Positions 27,754-42,700 of a DNA stretch of 64,000 nucleotides are shown here, in pieces. Source of the stretch: Zoroaster sp. YZ-2022 (Eukaryota; Echinodermata; Asteroidea; Forcipulatida; Zoroasteridae); assembly GCA_029582265.1 (NCBI GenBank), contig CM055820.1, positions 17,566,485 to 17,630,484 on the forward strand, in the 5' to 3' direction. The position numbers were made by a program, and so were the translations under genes. The notes below the pieces were generated by a model. That model did no database searches. It was given only the letters and a program-made list of their open reading frames with translations, and was not told the DNA's origin. How positions within the stretch are numbered: the first letter of the stretch is position 1; every line of letters begins with the position of its first letter.

Positions 27754-30700
27754 TATTATTATTATTGTTATTATTATTATTGATGGTTTATTAAAACAAT
27801 TTGAACTTGTAGCCAAAAGCTAAATTGAGTAAAATTTTACATATGTGACCCACTCTGTGAAAATGAGTCACATGTCGCACCATGCGTTTACAAGTAATGG
27901 GCGATGGAATGTTGAGAGGGTTTTATTATTTTTATTTTTTTATTTTTTTAACATCTGATTTTTGGTTATCATGTTTTTTGACATCATTAGGATCTAAATT
28001 TTCTTAATATTTTTACATAAACGTCAATTTCCATCAATAAAATATTAAAATCAATGATTTTTGTGAGTACTTTGTTTCAAATATGTCATTTGATTTCATT
28101 TGAATGCTTGTTTTCCTAACAATAAATTGTCTTAATTATGCACATTATTGATTATTACAAATGCCATATCTCCATAATGCAATATGTCACACACCTCTAA
28201 CATACACACCAAATTAAAACCGATGATGTACTCTTTCCAGCTACATAGAAATGTATATTTGTCAAATTTGTAACTTGTGACTCATTTTCACAGAGCGGGT
28301 CACATATATACATGTATAATATCCAAAATTAAAACATTCCAGTTACAATAAAAAAATAGATATGATCATTTAAGTTTAAAAATTCAGTTATGTAAGAGTA
28401 AACTATTAATATTGACTTTAATTTAAATATTAAAATGAAATGAAGAACAGATAGAAAACAGACAACCAAGTATACAGTTGGACACATTATAATAACACAT
28501 TGCTGATTGAAAACATTAACCCTAACCCCTAGGTATTAATAATAATAATAATAATTTGTAAAGCGCCATCTATCTATGACCAAACATATTCCAAGGTGCT
28601 GGAAAAAATGTATATGACATAAAACACAATAAAGGGGGCCACTTTCCTACCGTCACGTTAGCAGTTTTTCTAATGGTTGTAATTTTTTTTTTAATATCTG
28701 AAACCACCCAAAAAGAATTTCAACATTTGAATAGACATGCATGCTTAAAAGTGAAGAGATAGATATAAAAAACTACCTGTGAAAATGTCAGCTTATTTCA
28801 TTGTGTTATTTACGAGAAATAGTGAAAATGTAATCAGCTTTCATTTTTTAATTCAGGAAGTTAGTGGAGCACCGAGAGGCAGTGTTTAAACAGAAGCAAT
28901 CCTCATCCATCGATGGCTCATCATCCACCAAACAGCTCTCACGTTCATCATCACAATCATCAGGAAAGCATCGGCCCGCCCCTCCCCCGCCCATACGTAC
29001 TGAAGAGACTCCCGTACCCCCCACCCACAAGTCCTCATCAGACAATCGGGCAAAAACGCCAACCACCGAAAACAGTTCATCACCTTTACCTAACAACAAT
29101 CAGAATGAGCGAGAACATCATACAACGAGTTCGGAGGATCAGGTGTCCTCCCCGACCCAGAGACATCCCTCGTCGGTGCCGAGCCAGATCGGGGAAGACC
29201 TGGTGGAGATTGTTCGTGTCAACACAGGGCTTAGTTATGCCAAATGCACGGTTGCTTTGAGTGCCGTCTTTAGTCACGTGAGGGAAGCTGTCCCCTCGGT
29301 AGCTGACACTATGGATCAGATTCTACAGTCACTTCATGGGATCTCTGTAAGTCTGCTTGTTATGTATTTCTTTGTTTTTGTCTGTCCATGATTAATTTTT
29401 TCCTTGAGAACTGTTGGTCCCCAATTAAGATAATCGACAGAGCTCATATAAAAACAATTATAACATTTAGCTTAACCCTAACCCCGTAGGTATTCTGGCT
29501 AGGAACCTTCCTGAATCCTCCAAAATCCATCAGTGCACTTTTGGAAACATGCCCTTATCTTCAAAATGCACCATGCATTTTCGTTGATCTTTCATATTCA
29601 GCACTTGTGGCCTGTACTTCTTGCCAGGTAGTAATTTTGCCCCATTTGAAGAGGTGAAAGTACCAGTTTCCAACAGTGCTGAATTTTTCCCAAAAGGTTC
29701 CCCTTGGAGGACTTTGCAGGATTTGGGGTAGTTAGGGTTAATAATATTCCTGAAAACACCATGTGGTGAGGGTAATCACTGTTGAATTTAATGTATTTTT
29801 TCAATTATTATTATTATTATTATTATTTTTTGTTTTTTTGTGTGTGAATAGTGTAAACAAATTGTTCATTGTTTAAATGCTCGTTTCCAGGATCTATTTA
29901 TTGTCAGTGTCATTATAAGGATGGGATATGGTTAGTTAAAGTGATGGCAGGGGAACACGATTTGTGACAATCTGTCTTCAAGTTTGTTTTATTTTGTTCA
30001 TTTTAAATGACACGTATTCTGTGTGTTCGCAATTTACTGTTGTTTGCAATTTACTGTTGTTTGCAATTTACTGTTATTTATAAACGACACACTTGTAGGC
30101 CTATATTTGCTTTGTAAAAGGAAGTGTAAATCACTTTGAAATTAAATATTTAACAAAACAACTAAAAAAAATAGTGTATTTGAAAGTATGTTACTTGCTA
30201 TGGAAAAAAGCTATGAACAAATATGTCAACTAAAACAAGACAGGAAATGTAGGATTTGCATAGATAATGCATCTTTGATAATATATAATTTCCTGGTCAA
30301 TTTCGGCAAATAAGCAGCCAATTTCACTTTCATACGTTCATATTAAAGCGATTGTGCCTCTCCAGTTGTTACTGTGTTTCGAATTAAGAATTCAAGCATT
30401 TAATTTCATCAGGCTATGCGAATTCATGTGCCATTATATTCAATTTAGCATTATATACGTCGTTCTTTTTAGTAATGCACATTCGTCATCCAATTTAGCA
30501 GAGTTGGTTCGACTGGAGATTTTCACTAAAATATTATTTTCATTTTCGTATAACGGCAATCAATTTCGCAAATGAGAATTCAACAAAAAATACAAGAAAC
30601 AAATGCAAACAAATAGATTAATTGTACAAGACAACTGAATACATTTCACATGATCTTTACATTAATTTAAACTTAATTTTGTTTTCTTTATTCATGTGCA

Positions 30701-33700
30701 TTTCTCTACACTATGTTTTGTTCATTCTCTGATTAGAATCTTTATTGGTTTTCTGACCTGGGCCTAATTCTGTAATGTGTTATTGGACTGTTTCATTATA
30801 ACCAGTTTTATTGTTTGAGTGTGTCTTTATGATTTTTTTTATCCTGGTTTTTTAATGTCCATTCATGTGGTTTTTCCCGTCAATTAAGTTGCACAAATTC
30901 CACAAATTCCAATAATGAATAATGAATTTGAATGACCAAATACCCACTGTGAAAAGCACCTGCGAATTTGAATGCTGTTCGAGTGGATTGTTATTTTGGA
31001 TGGTTATTTTGTTTAACCCTAACCTTCCCAAATCCTCCAAAATCTTCTTTGCTAAAGTGAAGGATTTTGGAGGATTGAGGTTATTAGGCGTACATGTACA
31101 TCCATGTTTGTTTGATTGCAAGGTCAGTGCTATGCTGGGTCAGTGGACACTGTTTATTGCTCCATGCATGCAGGGAGGGTCCCTGGCCATGTACATGTAT
31201 CACAGATTAGAAACACATGTGTGCATACATGTCATGTGCTTGCTTTACTACTGAAGGATTTTGGAGGATTCAGGTTATGTGTAAAAGCAAATGGGCCTAG
31301 GGAGTTAGGGTTAAATCACATGACGCAAAAGTACTATTGCCTACTCATAAAATGAAATTGAACAATGATTTTGAGTAGCACTCAAACCTATATTGCACAG
31401 CCTTTTAATTCTGTGAACATTTATTTAAATATTATCAAGTTCTATTTGCTTAAGTCTTGTTAGTTTTTTTTATTTGGAGTGATGGGAAAGTGGGCATGAT
31501 GGGATTTTTACTTGTACTTGTAAAGAAAAAGAGATTTTATTACAATATAAATATATTTTTTCTAGAAATGAAAATTGTTAAGAGGCATACAAGTTTATGC
31601 ACATTAAAACATCGCATACATTTTTCTGTTTCTTTTCCTCCATCATTATTTCGAGCAGAATTCCTCAGTCTCCGATGGCAAACTGCCCATAGAGGGCAGC
31701 AAAGATATGGAGAGGTTAGAGGTCATCTTCTCGGAGCTGACAGACTGTAAGAATGACTCTCAGCAGAGGAGCTGGGCACTCCACGAGGACGAAGCGGTCA
31801 TTAGCGAGTACTTGGAGGAGCTGACATCAATTCTGGTATTTTTTTATCTAGCCTGCATTTTCCCAATTTTCCCGCTGAGCACAATCACAGTCGCCGCTCA
31901 CAAGTGCACTGTTCCCCATATATTTATGGGTTGAGAGAAGTAATGATCGAGACTTATCTAGGATATCATGTTCCTGTTTGCACGTTTTACATTGCACACA
32001 GTATGACTAGACTCTAATGCAAGGATTGTACTTCACTTGAAGTAAGCTTGGGCGATAAGACGATAATATCGATTCTTATTAGATTACGGTATCGAGAATC
32101 TTTTGAAGTTATCAAGATATCGGTAAATCGCAATTAAAAAAAAATTGCCATTGTGAGTCAAGTCAGAAATTCCATGGAAACAAAATTTAGACAGTCTTTT
32201 CAGCTTTTGGAAGTGAGAAACAAAAGCAAACTACTTCAGAAGTACATACACACTACGCAATTAAACGAATTTGTGATTTATTGTGACACTTGTAGAGGGG
32301 TACATATCTGTGGTTATCGGCTCTGAAGCAATCATGCGTGAATGTAAAAAGATAATCGCGATACTATTGAAAATCGCGATATATGTTTGCCGATATATCA
32401 TGGATGAAAAAAATCCATATCGCCCAAGCTTAACTTGAAGACAATACAAGACAAGGATTGTGAGACTTTTGAGATTTATAGTCTCTCAAATTTCTTGGGA
32501 CACTTGCTATAACCCCCCCACAACCCCCCCAACCCCTTACAATGTTATGTTTTGCAGTCATTCTATAACAATAAATCTATGTGCAAGATTCAATCAGATT
32601 TTTTTTTAAATTAAATGAAAAAAACAAAAAAAACATGTTGAAACAATCAATTTCATTTATATTTATTTCATTGCTGCCCTTGCATTACATTGTGTGTGCG
32701 TCACTTAAAGGGGCAAAATCGTCACGATCAGAGCAGACTTTCAACAGGGCATGGAATCAGTGTACTGTTTAATGGCATATTTATGCAGCAGCAACAGTAA
32801 TATGACTCAGATTCCATGCCATGCTAATCGTGACGATATTGTCCCTTTAAAACTAATTCGATCAAGAATTAAAAAGTATTACTAAATGCAATGAAATAGA
32901 TATATATATATATTTCTCATTTTTAATTTATTTAACTTTTAATTTTATGTTTTCTGTGTATAGTTAAATCATATTCATTTCACAGTAATTACTTAAATAT
33001 AACTTACTTATCCTCTTGTTTGGTTTTTAATTCTATTGATTTTTACTGTATTCTTGTGCTTGTAGTTCCGTTTTATCCGCCTGGCTTATAATTTATTTTA
33101 CTTCTTTAAAATCTATTCTTGCTTTTTGTACACTGACTTAATGTTTTTGTTTGTTTTAAGATTATTTTTGACTTGATGACTTAAATTATTTACTCTACTT
33201 TATATAATGTTCAAATTTTACCAGAAGTTTTTATGCAACATGGCCCCTTGAAAAACAACCTTGGTTGAATGGGTTACTGTGTATAAATAAGTTTAAATAA
33301 AATAATAATAAAATAATAGATCAATCACCTAGTTATGATTAAATACAGGACAAATATTTTATTGCTGTATCTTTATAGAGTGACGCCAACCCAGATGTCT
33401 GTAAAGCTGTCATACAAAGAGACCACTATGAAGTAATCAACTCACTTGTCCTGTACTACCAAATGGTAAAACAAAATATATTATTCTCCAAAACATATTA
33501 TTCTCCAAAACATATTATTCTCCAAGCGGGGGACGTAGCGTAGTGAGCGGGAGAGGGAAAATAATGATTGTTCTCATTCGGTATTTAGAGCCTCAGTCGG
33601 AAGCATCAAAGGTACTAGAACAAGGATTGGTCCAGAATAAATGTGCAGTCAACAAACCTATAGAGCTATGGGTTTGCCGACTGCAAATGTATCGTGTTTC

Positions 33701-36700
33701 TAAGTACTGAAGATTTTTTTGTTATCAGTTGTTTTTACTTTGTAATACATTCTATTTATTCATCTTGTTGATTGTGACGATACTGTCCCTTTAACCCTAA
33801 CCTTCCCAAATCCTCCATAATCTTCTTTGCTAAAGTGAAGGATTTTGAAGGATTGAGGTTACATGCTACATGGTCTTTGCTAAAGTGAAGGATTTTGGAG
33901 GATTGAGGTTATTAGGCATACTTGCCTTTCCATGGTACATGTACATCCATGTTTGTTGTAGTGATTGAAAGGCCAGTGCTTGGGTCAGTGGACACTGTTT
34001 ATTGCTCCATGCATGCAGGGAGGGTCCCTGGCCATGTATCACAGATTAGAAACACATGTGTGCATACATGTCATGTGCTTGCTTCACTACTGAAGGATTT
34101 TGGAGGATTCAGGTTATGTGTAAGCAAATGGGCCTAGGGAGTTAGGTTTAACACAAGTCCCTTTCATTCACATACGTATGTACATTACATTAATTTTCCT
34201 TACGTATAAGAAAGACTTATGTCATCGTTATCCTTGACCGCTCACAGGAGAATCGCACCTCTATCCGTCTCCTCCTCCTCAAAGCCTTCGGTGTCCTCTG
34301 CGGGCTGGAGGCGGTCATACTCTCCCAGCTCCTCTACTCTGTCCTCCTGGCTGAGATTGCACGAGACATGCAGACGGACATGCAGTGTATGCAGAAAGTG
34401 TGCTTCTCGTCACTCGTGGCAACCATGCTGCTGTCTAGCGGCCAGCCTCTGCCGTACACGCATTATGGTGAGCGGCAAGGATGGTGGCGATTGACCTATC
34501 GCAGTTTGTGAAATAACCACACCTTTATATAAGATTTAATTAGGCTTTGTATGGTGGAGTATTGATAGCAGGGTTCTGAAAAGAACCTTATCACACAACT
34601 CGTATCTCAACTGTCGCTAAGTGAAATTATGGTTCAGGGGAGAACCAATATCGGGCAACTCATTTCTCAACTATTGCTAAGTGAGAATGTGGTTCAGGGA
34701 GAACCATGGGGACGATTAGCGTGATCTAAGAGATTATGGTTCTCCCCTGAACCATAATCTCACTTAGCGACAGTTAAGATACCAGTTGTGCAATAAGGTT
34801 CTTTTCAGAACCTGTGCTTAGCGATAGTTGAGATAAACACATGGGTGTTATACCTCAAACCGAAAGGAAACCATACACTTATAAAAACAAACGCAAATTG
34901 TATAGATACATATCACCATGCATTGGCGGATCCAGGGGGGGGGGGGGGGCTAAGGGGGCTGTAGCCCCCCCTAAAATCGTTTAAAAAAAATAACAAACAA
35001 AAAAAGAGAGAGAGAGAGGGAGGGGAGGGGAGAACGCACTCCCATTCCCTCACTGTGCTTTGTTTTTCTCTCCCTTTGATTATTTCATTGTAATTTTTGT
35101 AGTACTGAAAAATAATTGTTTTTGATTCTCAGCCCCCCCCTAAAAAATGTTCTGGATCCGCCCATGCCATGTACATGATATATTGAGAATGACCGTGTAG
35201 TTTAAACGCAACATAGAAGTTATTGGCCTTAATTACGCTTTGAACCTAGCAGGTTCTTTCCTCAAAGGCAAAATGGACGATACACAAACATACACACATA
35301 CATAAACACAAGAGTGAGCAGAAGTTAGTCAGGGTGTGACAGGAACACAAAAGAAGAAGGTACAATGAGCAGAGTCATCCATACCATGGCCTTCAATGCC
35401 CTGCATATGAAGAAATAAATTTACATCTGGATCAATATTTGATATAAATAGAGAATTAGCTGTTGCAAACTCCTTACCAACCTAAAGGACCTGGAGTATA
35501 AATAGAGAATCAGCTGTTGCAAACTGCTTACCAACCTAAAGGACCTGTAGTATAAATAGAGAATTAGCTGTTGCAAACTGCTTACCAACCTAAAGGACCT
35601 GTAGTATAAATAGAGAATTAGCTGTTGCAAACTGCTTACCAACCTAAAGGACCTGTAGTATAAATAGAGAATTAGCTGTTGCAAACTGCTTACCAACCTA
35701 AAGGACCTGTAGTATAAATAGAGAATTAGCTGTTGCAAACTGCTTACCAACCTAAAGGACCTGTAGTATAAATAGAAAATAGCTGTTGCAAACTGCTTAC
35801 CAACCTAAAGGACCTGTAGTATAAATAGAGAATTAGCTGTTGCAAACTGCTTACCAACCTAAAGGACCTGTAGTATAAATAGAGAATTAGCTGTTGCAAA
35901 CTGCTTACCAACCTAAAGGACCTGTAGTATAAATAGAGAATTAGCTGTTGCAAACTGCTTACCAACCTAAAGGACCTGTAGTATAAATGCAAAATAGAAG
36001 TTATTGGCCTTTACGTTTCGAACCTATAGCAGGTTCTTTCCTCAAAGGCAAAATGGCTTTTACTACTATTTAGCATGTTTATCACTATGTCGATAAGGTT
36101 GGCTGTTATGCACGGGCCACTTTCATTGATTTCTCATCTGCATTCAACACCATCCAACCTTACTGACTACTGGAGAAGCTACAAAGCCTGAATGTTAATC
36201 CATCTCTCATTCTATGGAAAAGCGATTTTTTAAAGGATTGGACTCAGCGTGTATTAGTGAACAATATTTTATCTGGACAAATAACAATGAATACTGGTGC
36301 CCCTCAAGGGTGTGTTCTTTCACCATTGCTTTTTATTTTGTACACAAATGATTACATCAATCACTCTAACAATGTCAGTATTTTTAAATATGCAGATGAC
36401 ACTGTGATTGTTGGCTTTCTCAAAGATAGTGAACTGGATTATAGAAATACCATTCATAACTTTGTTACATGGTGTAGCAACAATTTTCTGAAGTTGAATA
36501 CTGAAAAGACAAAAGAGATGATCTTTGACTTCAGGAAGTTCAAACCTCATTTACATTGTATTACAATCAACAATGATGATATTGATATTGTTCATTCCTA
36601 TAAGTACTTAGGAACAACCATTGATAATACCATATCATGGTCTGACCATTGTAAATCACTCGTCGCCAAAGGACAACAGCGTCTATACTTTCTTAGGCAA

Positions 36701-39700
36701 TTGAAATCATTCAAGGTCGATAAAACTATTATGAAGCTTTTTTATACTTCAGTCATTGAGAGTGTCATCCTGTACAGCTGCTGTGTCTGGTTTAGTAATT
36801 GCAAAAAGAGTTAGTCAAAATTCAGAGAGTTGCTAAGCGGGTGGGTAAGATGTTTGGTAAAGAACAGGACATAAGTGCAATATGTCACGAACGAATTTTA
36901 ATTAAGGCTAAGTCAATTTTAATCAATAATACACATCCATTGCATGACTTTTATGAGGAAATGAGGTCTGGTAGGAGGCTGAGAAGTCTGAAGTGCAGAA
37001 CCAGTAGATATTTAAACTCTTTTTTACCACACTCTATTCATATTTTTAACGATGGTCAGTAACTTGTACAGGGAACAGAGGATACAGGCCGAGGGGGAGG
37101 AGCTAGGGGCTGCATGAAATAACATGAAATAGTGGTTTCCTGGATACAATGTAGTACATGTATTTGTATTTTTCAATGTGTTTGGTCCAATGATGTCTTC
37201 TGTTTTTGGTCTGGTGAGTGGGTAGAGGTTTTTAGGGGTACAGGTTTGCCGGACAAACCTACCCGAATTTCTCTTGTTTTTATTGAATCTTATTTTGTAT
37301 GCCGTCTTGTGTATATATGGTTTTTAGTTCTTTTTCTTTTTTTATTAGGTGTAATAATTTGTTTTTGTAATTGAAATATTTTTAATCTTATATATGAGCA
37401 GGTTCGACAATACAAATTTCCATTTTAAGGACAATAAAAAATTAATTGAATTGAATTGAATGAATAACTTTAACCTGAAAATGCCCTGAAAATCCGTTTT
37501 ACCGTGAAATAAATAGTTCACAGCAATTTCACGACGACACAACACTGTGAAAACGCCATGAAATACTCTTGGGATTCCTTTGCCGTGAAAACACCATGAA
37601 CTTCTCGTGGCAGTTTTGGGGCAGCTCATTAATTCTCGAGAGTGCCGTGAATTTGCTGTGAAATCACCGTGAGCATTATTGCTAATATCTGAGAGGAAGA
37701 GACACCATGAAATTGCAGTGAAATTACGGTGAACTGTTATTTCAAGGCAAAACGGATTTACAGGGTATTTTCAGGGTAAAGTTGTTCATAGTGTATGTAC
37801 AGTTGCCTTACCTGTTCACTTCATTGATTCAAATGCTAACACGCATGGCATTTTGTTTTTGTGAAGCATATCCCGTGTTGAGGAATGTACGTGCACAGCC
37901 ATAATGATGCTGTTTATGCTGTTGAAGTGTTCCTGCATGGTCCAAGAGTGGACTGTGTACTTACCTGCCTTTGACCTTTCGTGCCTTTTAAAAGTTCTTG
38001 GTGACCGCTGAAATCACAATTTGTAATTGGGCGCATGCCTCATGCCTACCACTATTTGATTTTTTTTTAAAGTCTAGCAAGTGTGTAAAGGTATCAGAAA
38101 GAACGGTTTAAAGCACTTTTTGTTGTTATTATGCAGATCAGCTGAATGAAGAGTTTGTCAGCTTCCTTCTGAACAACATCGAGGATCCACCGCCCGAGGA
38201 CGACTCGGAACAGATACCAGACTTATTTGTCAACCTCATTCTCGCATTCAATCTGCATTTCACAGGTAATTAACTTTTCCCACCAAGTTTCGCCCGCTAC
38301 TGTAAAATCAGCTCTGTTCAGGCCCGTGATCTCTCGGCATTTTTCCCAATTTCAGGATTTTGCACAAATCTCTCCCTTTGCCTCAAATTTTTCTTGAAAG
38401 AAGAGAAGTATAGCCACCAAGGAAAGAAAGAAGTAGCCTGTATTGTGTCCAAACCTCTAGTTTCTTGTTTGTGGGGATGCGGAGAGTCTGTAAATCCTCC
38501 AAAATTAACATGAGGTAAAGGGGCAATCTACACCAAAGAGAGACCCTGGCCCGCTACCCATTTTTCAGGATTTTTACTTTTGTCAAATCACACCCCTGTC
38601 TGTTGAAATCAGGAAATAGAATATTGAGCTAATATTTTTATGATTCAACTAATTTGGTTGTCATTTTATTGAGTATACTTTTTATAATTTCAAAACCAAA
38701 CACCCCCCTCTCCCCCCCCCCCCCCAAAAAAAGTGAGCTCCAACAAAAGTGTACACACAATGGGCTGACCCTCTCCTCTGTACATTCAGTTAAATAATCT
38801 TGGTTTTGGTGCCATTATACCAATCTTAATTTTGATGGGTTTACTTTTAATTTAGAAATTGATTAAATTTGATAAGGGGCCGTTCACAATTATCAACATT
38901 TTCACAAGTGTACAAAGAGTACACTTTTTCAGACCCCCCTCCCCCCCCCCTTTAAGTGTACAAAATAAAATGTTGATTTCAAACAATAGATTTGTGTTCA
39001 AAAGTAATGTATTCAGGCAAAGTATAATATACAGTCAGTCTGCAGCAAATATTTTAAACCGAGGTCAGTTCAACCATGGAAGTATTATAAACATGATAAA
39101 GAAGTATTATAATACTTGCATGGTTCAGCACACAGAATTTAGCTGTAATTTGACTTTGCCTCCATCATGTCCATTGTGCAAACTCCTGAGATTTGGTAGC
39201 TGAAGAAAACCAAGTCTCAGAAGCGTGCACTATGAACTTATGAAGGCAAAGTCAAATTTAAAGAGTCTGCAGCAAAACAGAGACACACAACAGAATCAAT
39301 AAATGTAGGCATTTCAAAACTTGAGTCCAAAACTTGAGTCCAAAACTTGAGTCCAATTTTTTGAAAACAGATAGACCCTACAGCCATAAAGAACAGTCCA
39401 TATGAATTTTCATCTGACATGAATACGCAAATAGAGGTAGGCCTATCTACTACTGTATGTTTCTCAAAAAGGGCATGCTGGCCAAGTTGGCCGTTACGAG
39501 AGCGTTTTTTGAAGGAACATTGCGGCAATCTCGACAGGGCATCACGGCATTGGCCGCGGTGGCCGCGGTTAAGATCGAGGGCCTACGATCTTTCTGGGCG
39601 TTGGCCGTGTATTTCGCGCCGTTTTTACAAATCGACATTTTTACTTTTTGAAAAAGCGTACACGGCGCCTTAACCCCCTCTCCCCCAGCGTACGGTTTGT

Positions 39701-42700
39701 ACGCTCGTGAAAATGTTGATAATTGTGAACGGCCCCTAAATGGACTGCCCTTATTGTTAAGTTGTTGATGAATTCTTAAGGAAAACTACATTTTCTGTCT
39801 TCTATTATTTTTTTTATTTTATTATTTTTTTTTTTTAGAGCCCTCTGAAAATTTGGTGATGCGAGTCTTGGCGCAACGGAAGACGTCCAAGACATTCAGT
39901 GAGAAGATTATGTTTCTGGTTAACAGAGAAGGTAAAGATGTAATCTTACTGACAGTGTCATGATGCGGAGCTGGTAATATTTGAACATGATGTGTTGGAA
40001 ATCTTCTTTGTTGTTGCTAGCGAAATACAAAATTCATTTGTCTGATTGAACAGATCAAGAGCAGGATTTGTTCTGAAAAAGACATAACTGGACATACATA
40101 CATGTATCTTCCCTTTAAGAGAAGAAAGAAAACAAATATCGGGATGAATTAGTAACTTGTGTAACTTTTTCCAAAATTCTGGAGGAAGTAAAGGTCTGAC
40201 AATGTATACATCGGGACTGTGATTTCAGGATTTTTTTACAAATCTTACTTTGCCTCAAAATGTTCTTGAAAGAAGAGAAGTAGCCACCAAGTAAAGAAAG
40301 AATTGATGTAGCCTGTATTGTGTCCAAACCTCTAGTTTCTTGTTTGTGATGATGTGGAGCGTCTGTAAATCCTCCAGAATTAAACATCCAGGAGGTTCAG
40401 GGGGGCTTTGTCCTCTAGACCAAAGGGAGACCCAGGCCTGCTACCCACAGGAGGTTCAGGGGGGCTTTGTCCTCTAGACCAAAGGGAGACCCAGGCCTGC
40501 TACCCACAGGAGGTTCAGGGGGGCTTTGTCCTCTAGACCAAAGGGAGACCCAGGCCTGCTACCCACAGGAGGTTCAGGGGGGCTTTGTCCTCTAGACCAA
40601 AGGGAGACCCAGGCCTGCTACCCACAGGAGGTTCAGGGGGGCATGTCCTCTAGACCAAAGGGAGACCAAGACCCACTATCCATTTTTCAGGATTTTTTTT
40701 TTACTTTAGTCAAATTACACCCATGATACATAGTGTGTCTGCTTATCCTCCAGTTGACCCCGTTCGGATGTTTGAGCATGAACCCAAGCCACCAAACTCG
40801 CTGCTCAAGTTTCTCTGCGATATCTTTGCCAGCGCCGACACGTCTTCTTTATTTTACACCAATGATATGAACGTTCTCATTGATATCATCATCAGACAGC
40901 TGACAGACAGATGTCCCGGCGATAAGGTAAATGTCTTTAACTTAATTGTCAAGTCATATTTCTATTTTTAAATCAACTTTGTGTCCTTTTTAATCCGTCT
41001 ATTTTAGTCTATTTTTGTGCATTTTCTAGGTTTTAATTGTGGTCAGTGCCTTAGAGCATGCATTGCATGATTAACCCTAACTCCCTAGGCCCATTTGCTT
41101 ACACATAACATGAATCCTTCCTAACTCCCTAGGCCCATTTGCTTACACATAACCTGAATCCTTCCTAACTCCCTAGGCCCATTTGCTTACACATAACCTG
41201 AATCCTTCCTAACTCCCTAGGCCCATTTGCTTACACATAACCTGAATCCTTCCTAACTCCCTAGGCCCATTTGCTTACACATAACCTGAATCCTTCCTAA
41301 CTCCCTAGGCCCATTTGCTTACACATAACCTGAATCCTTCCTAACTCCCTAGGCCCATTTGCTTACACATAACCTGAATCCTTCCTAACTCCCTAGGCCC
41401 ATTTGCTTACACATAACCTGAATCCTTCCTAACTCCCTAGGCCCATTTGCTTACACATAACCTGAATCCTTCCTAACTCCCTAGGCCCATTTGCTTACAC
41501 ATAACCTGAATCCTTCCTAACTCCCTAGGCCCATTTGCTTACACATAACCTGAATCCTTCCTAACTCCCTAGGCCCATTTGCTTACATATAACCTGAATC
41601 CTCTAAAATCCTTCAGTATAGTAAAGCAAGCACATGACATGTATGCACACATGTGTTTCTAATCTGTGATACATGTACATGGCCAGGGACCCTCCCTGTA
41701 TGCATGGAGCAATAAACAGTGTCCACTGACCCAAGCACTGACCTTGCAATCACTACAACAAACATGGATGTACATGTACCATGGAAAGGCAAGTATGCCT
41801 AATAACCTCAATCCTCCAAAATCCTTCACTTTAGCAAAGAGGATTTTGGAGAATTTGGGAAGGTTAGGGTTAGGGCACTTTATAAATGTTGTATTATTAT
41901 TATTGTAATTATTCTTAACAGCTATATGAGTCAGTATATTGACTGCAGAATTAAAAAGGAAGTTTACTTTTACAAGTGTTCTTATTTTGAATCAAGATTT
42001 TCATTAACCAGATGGTTGAATTTAAATGTAAAATCTTACTAAGCATGAAGCTTGTGATGGTGTTAACCCTCCTATACTACTACAAGGGTCAAAATCAGTA
42101 AAAATGTTGATATACTTGCCAAGGTAGTGTACTTAAAAAGTCAAACACTGTCAAACCTTACATGTAGTAAGTACATTTACAGGTCAAAATGAGTAGACTG
42201 TTTTTTGACTGGTAAAAGCATTGTCTGGTATTGTTCAGGGTGGTCAAAATGACAGTACTATAAAACCAGTCCAAAATGCCCCTGTGTGCACATTTGGGTC
42301 AACAGTCAAAACAGGCAGTTGTCTGATTTTGACCTATGTAACGACTTGCCACTGAAGTGCAGCTGTATAGTAGGAGGGTTTTAATCTTCCCTAGAGATTA
42401 TTTTGTCAAAGGTGGTGTCATTTTTAAGAAATATGAAATAACATCCAGTTTGAAATTAGGTAGGAATTAGGTAAGAGTACTTGCTCATAAATTAGGTAGG
42501 AGTACTTGCTCGTAAATTCCACAAAATACAACAATTCTGAATGCATCCTTTACTATTTTCTTGGGAACGAAACAACATTTGAAGTTGAAAACTTTCACAG
42601 GTTGGTTGGTTAATGCATATCTTGAATCTAAGAGAGTAACCATACTGGTACGACCAGTTTTGGCTAACTTTACCAATGATGTACCTTCCCTTTAATTATA

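Noticed and set aside
36257..37062. The two frames with YADD as a functional reverse transcriptase gene
   Set aside because: 5'-truncated, with a stop after motif A and a frame change near 36800. It is a LINE relic.
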